Assembly: GCF_029201445.1 (NCBI RefSeq)
Contig: NZ_CP102381.1
Location: 1,488,001 to 1,552,000, forward strand
Direction of reading: 5' to 3'
DNA from: Thiomicrorhabdus lithotrophica
GTDB taxonomy: Bacteria > Pseudomonadota > Gammaproteobacteria > Thiomicrospirales > Thiomicrospiraceae
Length of the DNA: 64,000 nucleotides
Shown here in pieces: positions 58,819-64,000 of the stretch. Position 1 is the first letter of the stretch; each line of letters starts with the position of its first letter. The translations under genes and the position numbers were made by a program. Under the pieces are notes generated by a model, which was not told where the DNA came from, searched no databases, and saw nothing but the letters and a program-made list of their open reading frames with translations.

Positions 58819-59472
58819 ACTCATCAGCAAAACACAAGAAAAACAAGGTCACTTTAATTCAATTAAACTGACGTAAAGGTTGAAATAACCACTTTATTTC
58901 GGCCTGTCTTTTTAATTTTATAAACGTTATATCTTACTATTCAATATAAATGCCAATAGCCTCATCTAAATAATTCGCTTCAACAAGCTTTCATCAAAAT
59001 CAAGCCATTTAAAATTTCTAACCACAACTGAAATTTGTGTGTCTTTTTCTGAAAGCTAACCCATAAACTGCAAGCCTAGAAAGGCAAGTCTATCCGAACA
59101 GGCCTGGTAAGTTCCTTTAAAACAGCAATAAGCGAATTAAGCCTAGTCTTACCAAATAAGATTATCAGACACTTTAAATTACACTTAGTAGACTTGAAAT
59201 CGACGTCTGCAAATGGCATCAAGAGTGCGCTATCACGCTGTGATTGAGCTTATTTTTCGCTTTTACCAGGCTTAAAAGATTACCAAATTAATGAATCTTA
59301 TATCACTTATCTTTACATTTAGAATCATTTAACGCACTACTTTAGCTCAAAAATAATAAAAAACACCCTGTTTAAAACTTTTATTTTTATAACATTTTAA
59401 TAAAAATAGAATTTATTTTTATGGTCTATTTTATGCTTATTTTACTTAAATTTATAACGCTTCGGATACACA
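58819..59472. other. 654-base gap upstream of the amt-GGDEF gene, no gene recognised
   Basis: AT-rich sequence with many stops in all frames. It contains one one-mismatch palindrome copy (59097-59108) and a half-like copy near 59265. I looked for a c-di-GMP riboswitch (GEMM) and a sigma-54 promoter and found neither. It may hold a long 5' leader or an unannotated small RNA, but nothing in it can be named. Confidence 0.5.
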
Positions 59473-61308
59473 ATGGGCGATTCACCTACAGACATCTTAT
59501 GGGTTCTAGTCAGTGCTATCCTAGTGGCTCTTATGCAACCAGGCTTTACAGCTCTTGAAGCTGGTGGAACGAGAACAAAGAATTCTATATCAACAGCGAT
59601 AAAAAATATGAGTGATTTTTTAATCTCATTTATCGTATTTGTTCTATTTGGTGCAAGCATTATGCTCGGCTCAAGTTATTTTGGCTTAGTTGGCTGGCAA
59701 CCGAACATATTTAATTCAACCACTCTTTCTGAAGTCGTTTTAATTCTATTTCAAGCCATGTTTGCTTCTACTGCCGTAACGATAATTTCAGGTTCTATTG
59801 CAGAAAGAACCAAGTTTTCAACCTATTTAATTATTGCAGTCATCGTTTCAATATTTATCTATCCGATTCAAGCACACTGGGCTTGGAATACAGAAGGCTG
59901 GTTAGCGCAAATTGGGTTTATAGATTTTGCAGGCTCAACAGTTGTTCACTCTGTTGGAGGTTGGGCAGCCCTAGCGGCTATTCTTATAATCGGCCCTCGA
60001 ATTGGTCGATTTGATGAAGAAAACCGTGCCTTTGAACACTCAAATCTTGCCTATAGTGCATTAGGTGTTTTTCTTATTTGGATTGGTTGGATTGGCTTTA
60101 ATGGCGGCAGCGTTCTAGCACTTAATGAAACAACTGCTCTCGTTATCCTTAATACATTTATAGCCGGTTCTACGGGAGGCATTTCGGGGTTAATCGTTAG
60201 CCGTATACTTAATGGATACTATCAAATCACAGCCATACTGAATGGTGTACTGGCTGGATTAGTGGCAATAACCGCATCCGCTAACCTAACAACACCTTTC
60301 GAGGCCATCGTAATTGGGGTAATAGGCTATTTTGCCTATCATCTTGGTGTCATATTATTAGAAAGGTATAAAGTTGACGATGCAATTGAAGCTGTCCCCG
60401 TGCATTTATTTGCGGGTATTGCTGGAACCTTAGCAGTGCCGTTTGTTATGAACGACATAATCTTTATCGAACAACTTAAAACTCAAGTTATCGGCATAAT
60501 AACCATTGGATTTTTCACCTTCGGCATTAGTTATATTCTACTCAAAACCATCAACCGATTCTCTAAATTACGGGTCACGGAAACTTCAGAGTTAATTGGT
60601 CTAAACATTAGCGAACATAAGTCTTCGACCTCTATGTTCGACTTAGCTAATGCAATGAATTCACAAGCTGTTTCACAGGATTTTTCCAGAAGAATTCTTG
60701 TAGAACCTTATACTGATGCCTCCTTGCTTGCCAACTATTACAATCAAGTCACAGAGGCATTTAATAAACTTGATCAAGAAAAAGAATTGTTATTAGAAGA
60801 AACAAATAGAATGGCGAACTACGACCACTTAACGGGTCTTGCAAAAAGGCGCTTATTAGTTAATGAACTCTCGCGAGCCTGTATCCAATCAGAACAAAGC
60901 CCACAAAATAATGCGGTTTTATTTATTGATTTAGATGGTTTTAAAAACGTTAATGATAAATATGGGCACGACGGTGGAGATATTATTTTAAAAGTGACTG
61001 CAGAAAGAATTTTAACCAATATTCGTAAATCCGATTTGGCCTCTCGATTTGGTGGAGATGAATTTGTTGTACTTTTAGAGGATATTCAAAACGATACTCA
61101 AGCGACTATAGTCGCCGATAAAATCATTAAAAGTCTAAAAGAGCCAGTCGATTTAGGTAATAACACAATTGGACATATCGGCGCTTCTATAGGAATTAGG
61201 TTCATTGAAAATAACGGCACATTTTCCGTTGAAAAAATTCTAAAAGAAGCGGACCAAGCGATGTATGAAGCTAAACGTAGAGGAAAAAACCAATGGGTTG
61301 CATATTAA
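59473..61308 (+). CDS. Ammonium transporter fused to a GGDEF diguanylate cyclase
   Basis: The 611-residue protein has an Amt/Rh channel domain (about 1-365, roughly 11 helices) and a GGDEF domain (about 448-611) joined by a linker with a likely signalling helix (about 410-447). Transport residues are intact: Phe97 region FASTAV, Asp151, and the twin histidines His159 (STVVHSVGG) and His311 (VPVHLFAGIAG). The cyclase has an intact GGDEF (527-531) and an inhibitory I-site RKSD (518-521) exactly five residues before it. It probably links external ammonium to c-di-GMP synthesis. No glnK gene is nearby. The ribosome site is weak. Confidence 0.92.
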   Translation: MGDSPTDILWVLVSAILVALMQPGFTALEAGGTRTKNSISTAIKNMSDFLISFIVFVLFGASIMLGSSYFGLVGWQPNIFNSTTLSEVVLILFQAMFASTAVTIISGSIAERTKFSTYLIIAVIVSIFIYPIQAHWAWNTEGWLAQIGFIDFAGSTVVHSVGGWAALAAILIIGPRIGRFDEENRAFEHSNLAYSALGVFLIWIGWIGFNGGSVLALNETTALVILNTFIAGSTGGISGLIVSRILNGYYQITAILNGVLAGLVAITASANLTTPFEAIVIGVIGYFAYHLGVILLERYKVDDAIEAVPVHLFAGIAGTLAVPFVMNDIIFIEQLKTQVIGIITIGFFTFGISYILLKTINRFSKLRVTETSELIGLNISEHKSSTSMFDLANAMNSQAVSQDFSRRILVEPYTDASLLANYYNQVTEAFNKLDQEKELLLEETNRMANYDHLTGLAKRRLLVNELSRACIQSEQSPQNNAVLFIDLDGFKNVNDKYGHDGGDIILKVTAERILTNIRKSDLASRFGGDEFVVLLEDIQNDTQATIVADKIIKSLKEPVDLGNNTIGHIGASIGIRFIENNGTFSVEKILKEADQAMYEAKRRGKNQWVAY

Positions 61309-61367
61309 GAGCAAGCTAAAGATGATTTAACTCACATTGAAAACAATCTCCTTATTGAAACGTAACG

Positions 61368-61925
61368 CTACCAAACCAAATCATCTGGTATTTCAAATTG
61401 AGCGTAATAGTCTTGATCTTCTTGTGAAATTGAATCGTCTGCACTGGCAATCGGAATTAAAATATTTTTATCACGTTGCTCTATTTTTTCAGCCGCTTCT
61501 GAATCAACTAAAGCATAAGCACCATTAAAACGCGCAATACGAATTTTTTCCGAACTTAATCCCTTATGTGTCTTTGAGTTGACATTGAGGCTTTTAACAT
61601 TTTTTCCATCTGCAAAATTGTATACCACCTCTCCATCAAAATCTTTGAGTTGATTTGATTCAATAATCTGACGCACTTCAGCTTGAACCGCTTTTTTAGC
61701 CTGCTCTTGTTGACGCTGTTTGTTTAATTGTCTATCGCGCTCTGCTTTTTCTTCTGCAGCTTTGGTTGCAAGCTGTGCTGCTTCGCTAACCACAACTTGG
61801 CCTTTTTTAGCTTTGTTTGCACGATTTTTTTTATTTTGTTGATGCTGCTCTTGTTTAGCTTTTCTGGCCTTTTTATCATCCACTAAACCCGATTTTTTTA
61901 ACTGATCAAATAGCGATCCTGCCAT
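61368..61925 (-). CDS. DUF2058 family protein (YaiL-like)
   Basis: The 185-residue soluble protein starts SLFDQLKKSGLVDDKKARKAK, then a very basic, Gln/Lys/Ala-rich coiled-coil region (about 20-95). A small C-terminal domain (VVYNFADGKNVKSLNVNS, ARFNGAYALVDSEAAEKI) follows. This is the DUF2058/YaiL pattern, with nucleic-acid binding sometimes suggested from the basic region but not proven. I start at the fifth codon of the open frame (61923-61925), where the conserved MAGSLFDQ begins. It converges on the Amt-GGDEF gene with about 60 bases between. Confidence 0.88.
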   Translation of the reverse strand: MAGSLFDQLKKSGLVDDKKARKAKQEQHQQNKKNRANKAKKGQVVVSEAAQLATKAAEEKAERDRQLNKQRQQEQAKKAVQAEVRQIIESNQLKDFDGEVVYNFADGKNVKSLNVNSKTHKGLSSEKIRIARFNGAYALVDSEAAEKIEQRDKNILIPIASADDSISQEDQDYYAQFEIPDDLVW

Positions 61926-62050
61926 GATATATTCCATCTATAAATTTAATGACGCTATTTTAACCCATTAGCAAAACAAGAAATAATAAACACTCACACT
62001 ACAACGCTCTATTGACCAGGTTATAATGTCGAAAATTTGGAGCGCTAACG

Positions 62051-62212
62051 ATGAATCTAATCAAAAACTTAACAATATTCAGCCTATTAATTCTAATTTT
62101 AACGCTTAGCGGTTGCTCCATTCCCGATCTTCCTGGCCCAATCGGTATACCTGGTATTGAAATACAACCTTTGTCTGCAGATCTTCAACAGGATTCCTTA
62201 TTAGACTCTTAA
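62051..62212 (+). CDS. 53-residue lipoprotein
   Basis: ATG 62051 is preceded by GGAG with suitable spacing. The product has a basic start (MNLIKNL), a strong hydrophobic stretch and a lipobox LSGC, then a short Pro/Gly/Ile-rich mature part of about 32 residues (SIPDLPGPIGIPGIEIQP). The pattern resembles small outer membrane lipoproteins but I recognise no family. It is divergent from the DUF2058 gene and 130 bases upstream of rbgA. Confidence 0.68.
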   Translation: MNLIKNLTIFSLLILILTLSGCSIPDLPGPIGIPGIEIQPLSADLQQDSLLDS

Positions 62213-62342
62213 ACTGTTAACTTACTCTTTATATCTAGTCGTAGTGGTGCGGTAGTTTGCCAAGACAAAGCAAAGAATAGAACTTAATCAAACACGTAAC
62301 ACGCTATAATCCACACTATTAAGCGTATTTGAGGAATATACA

Positions 62343-63287
62343 ATGGGCATACAATGGTATCCAGGTCACATGCACAAAGCTCAAAAAGAAGTGCGTGAAA
62401 TATTTAGCCAAGTAGATGTTTTTATAGAAGTCTTGGATGCTCGCATCCCATTTAGTAGCCAGAACCCATTGATTGAAGAGATTCGTCAAGACAAGCCGAC
62501 TATTAAAATCCTCAGTAAAACCGATTTAGCTGACCCTGCTATCACTGAAGTATGGCAAGCTCATATGGAAAAAGAGTCTAGCGTTAAGACCCTAGCCTTT
62601 AACACTCAAAATTCTGATAAACGTGAACAACTTCTTAGCCTTATCAAAAAAATGGTACCTGAAAAACTAGGAACCGTTAAAACGATTCACGCCTTGATTA
62701 TAGGGATTCCAAATGTTGGGAAATCGACCTTAATCAATAGCATTACAGGCCGTACCATAGCAAAAACTGGTAATGAACCCGCTGTAACTAAAAACCAACA
62801 GCGTATTAAGTTAGAAGACAATATTACTCTAATCGATACTCCTGGTATGTTGTGGCCAAACATTGAAAATGAAAATAGCGGTTATCGTTTAGCGATTACT
62901 GGTGGAATCAAAGAGACGGCATTTGAGCTACCAGATATTGCCTCTTATGCAGCGGAATATATGCTTGAAGCCTATCCTGAAAAGCTTAAGGAGCGTTTTA
63001 ATCTTAAAGAACTGCCAGACACGGACATAGAGCTGTTAGAAGCAATTGGTCGCCAACGCGGTTGTTTAGTTGGTGGTGGTCGCGTCGATTTAGATAAAGT
63101 TTCTCGTATTTTCATTGTTGAGTTCCGTGACAACATCATTGGAAACCTCTCTTTAGAAACCCCTGAAATGATCGCAGAAGAACTGATTCAAGTTGAGATT
63201 CAACGCAAGCTTAAAGAAGAGAAAAGGCTGGCGCGTGAAGAGCTAAAGAAACAACGTCGCGCTCGTCATAAAAAGAATAAACGCTAA
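62343..63287 (+). CDS. rbgA: Ribosome biogenesis GTPase, YlqF/RbgA family
   Basis: This circularly permuted GTPase assists late assembly of the large ribosomal subunit. In the 314-residue protein the motif order is G4 (SKTDLAD, about 60) before G1 (GIPNVGKSTLIN, about 122-133) and G3 (LIDTPGM, about 160). The N-terminal WYPGHMHKAQKEV and EVLDARIPFSSQNP are typical of YlqF. The C-terminal domain ends in a very basic Lys/Arg tail, suited to rRNA binding. A GAGG site precedes the ATG. The next gene starts 18 bases after its stop, so the two are probably cotranscribed. Confidence 0.94.
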   Translation: MGIQWYPGHMHKAQKEVREIFSQVDVFIEVLDARIPFSSQNPLIEEIRQDKPTIKILSKTDLADPAITEVWQAHMEKESSVKTLAFNTQNSDKREQLLSLIKKMVPEKLGTVKTIHALIIGIPNVGKSTLINSITGRTIAKTGNEPAVTKNQQRIKLEDNITLIDTPGMLWPNIENENSGYRLAITGGIKETAFELPDIASYAAEYMLEAYPEKLKERFNLKELPDTDIELLEAIGRQRGCLVGGGRVDLDKVSRIFIVEFRDNIIGNLSLETPEMIAEELIQVEIQRKLKEEKRLAREELKKQRRARHKKNKR

Positions 63288-63305
63288 GGAATTGAGGTTG
63301 TAGAC

Positions 63306-64000
63306 ATGCTGAGTTATTTACACTCGTTTCACGCTGGAAACTTTGCAGATGTTCTAAAACATAGCATTAGCACGCATATTTTAGGCTACCTAACGGATAA
63401 ACCTAAGCCAGTATTTTACCTAGACACCCACTCAGGTACAGGCGCATTTTCATTACAAGATAACGAAGCTCAAAAAACGCAAGAGTACTTAAACGGCATT
63501 GCCAAACTTTGGGAATTGCCTAAATCTGAAATTAAAGAACTACCAGGCCTGGTTAAAGATTACCTAGAACTCATCAAAGATTTTAATTTAACAAACGATT
63601 TACAAACTTATCCTGGTTCACCCTGGTTTGCTAAGGCAATCTTGCGAGAGCATGACCGTATATCGCTTTTTGAGTTGCACCCAAGAGAATTTAAATCTTT
63701 ATTGCAAAACATTCGTGGTGACAGACGTATCAAGGCCTTTCAAAAAGATGGCTTTCACGCATGTATGAGTCAACTGCCACCAAAGGAGCGTAGAGGCTAT
63801 GTTTTGATGGACCCTCCTTACGAGGTTAAGCAAGACTATCAAACTGCTACAGACACCTTAATTAGGGCTCACGACAAGTTTGCAACAGGAACCTATGCGC
63901 TTTGGTACCCGGTTGTTGACCGTTACCGTATTGATAAAATTGAAAAAGATTTTATAAAAAGCGGTATTAAAAATATTCAGTTATTTGAATTGGGGATTGC
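63306..64000 (+). CDS. rlmJ: 23S rRNA adenine-N6 methyltransferase RlmJ, cut by the window end
   Basis: RlmJ methylates A2030 of 23S rRNA. The visible 231 residues begin LSYLHSFHAGNFADVLKH, the family hallmark. They contain YLDTHSGTGAFSL (SAM binding), FELHPREF and the catalytic YVLMDPPYEVKQDY. The C-terminal part lies beyond the window. An exact 12-bp palindrome is inside the gene, encoding LPGLV. The gene follows rbgA by 18 bases, so both ribosome-maturation functions probably share a transcript. Confidence 0.94.
   Translation, partial: MLSYLHSFHAGNFADVLKHSISTHILGYLTDKPKPVFYLDTHSGTGAFSLQDNEAQKTQEYLNGIAKLWELPKSEIKELPGLVKDYLELIKDFNLTNDLQTYPGSPWFAKAILREHDRISLFELHPREFKSLLQNIRGDRRIKAFQKDGFHACMSQLPPKERRGYVLMDPPYEVKQDYQTATDTLIRAHDKFATGTYALWYPVVDRYRIDKIEKDFIKSGIKNIQLFELGI
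63542..63553. repeat. Palindrome ACCAGGCCTGGT, exact copy 10
   Basis: Inside rlmJ, in the Pro-Gly-Leu frame, at a surface-like segment between conserved motifs. Confidence 0.95.

Noticed and set aside
58819-59472. A c-di-GMP (GEMM) riboswitch upstream of the Amt-GGDEF gene
   Set aside because: The region near 59060-59110 has GC-rich bits, but the conserved GEMM core and tetraloop/receptor elements are not there. A sigma-54 promoter was not found either.
611-63553. The palindrome as a KOPS, Chi or matS site
   Set aside because: Those known motifs differ in sequence, and KOPS and Chi are strand-oriented and non-palindromic. Only the general idea of a chromosome-organising site remains open.
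1-64000. Mobile elements, prophage, CRISPR or defence islands
   Set aside because: No transposase, integrase, long direct or inverted terminal repeats, or spaced repeat array was found. Gene order is conserved chromosomal throughout.

Overview
The window comes from an AT-rich (roughly 38-40% GC by eye) gammaproteobacterial chromosome. The gene blocks glyA/nrdR-ribD-ribE-ribBX-ribH-nusB-thiL, ygfB-pepP-ubiH-ubiI facing zapA-ssrS-fau, tsaE-amidase, dapA-bamC, tamA-tamB and ydbH-ynbE-ydbL are all gammaproteobacterial. A lone soxB (periplasmic thiosulfate oxidation), an exported DsrE-like protein and a CbbR/YeiE-type LysR regulator point to a sulfur-oxidising chemolithoautotroph. The Thiomicrospira / Thiomicrorhabdus / Hydrogenovibrio group is my best guess; this is inference from gene content and style, not a database match.

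Layout. 1-9.0 kb: the tail of a prepilin peptidase gene, a DUF3579 gene, aroG, then a long minus-strand riboflavin/NusB/ThiL operon led by nrdR, with glyA upstream of it. 9.2-12.4 kb: ettA, a PAS protein with a degenerate GGDEF domain, and a secreted DsrE-like protein. 12.5-22 kb (minus): cobT, soxB, purL, bamC, dapA. 22-24 kb (plus): a Bcp peroxiredoxin and a PIN-PhoH ATPase. 24-30.7 kb (minus): LysR regulator, potassium channel, ubiquinone hydroxylases ubiI and ubiH, pepP, ygfB. 30.8-32 kb (plus): zapA, 6S RNA, fau. 32-37 kb: amidase and tsaE (minus), queG (plus), dgt (minus). 37.4-57 kb (plus): an envelope-rich stretch holding a small lipoprotein, ydbH-ynbE-ydbL, asmA, a lipoprotein-type S8 protease autotransporter, a permease, an SDR, a DUF2062 protein, proS and tamA-tamB. 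57-64 kb: a phosphoribosyltransferase/hydrolase pair, a small membrane protein, an ammonium transporter fused to a diguanylate cyclase, DUF2058, a tiny lipoprotein, the GTPase rbgA/ylqF and the start of rlmJ.

The strongest unexplained signal is a perfect 12-bp palindrome, ACCAGGCCTGGT. It occurs ten times exactly and at least eleven more times with a single mismatch, both between genes and inside coding sequences in several reading frames. Chance would give about 0.001 exact copies at this base composition (hand estimate). It behaves like a DNA-level, genome-wide iterated palindrome; one copy is also the stem of the glyA terminator.

Other points worth a second look are the Amt-GGDEF fusion with intact transport histidines and an intact c-di-GMP I-site; a CobT with Gln in place of its usual catalytic Glu; three AsmA-like lipid-transport systems within 20 kb; a NalP/SphB1-like protease start codon overlapping the asmA stop; a 26-codon leader ORF that seems to supply the ribosome for an SD-less tamA; a likely leaderless DUF2062 gene; and repeats upstream of soxB. 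There are no insertion sequences, CRISPR arrays, tRNAs or rRNAs that I can see. Most of the window is ordinary conserved chromosome.
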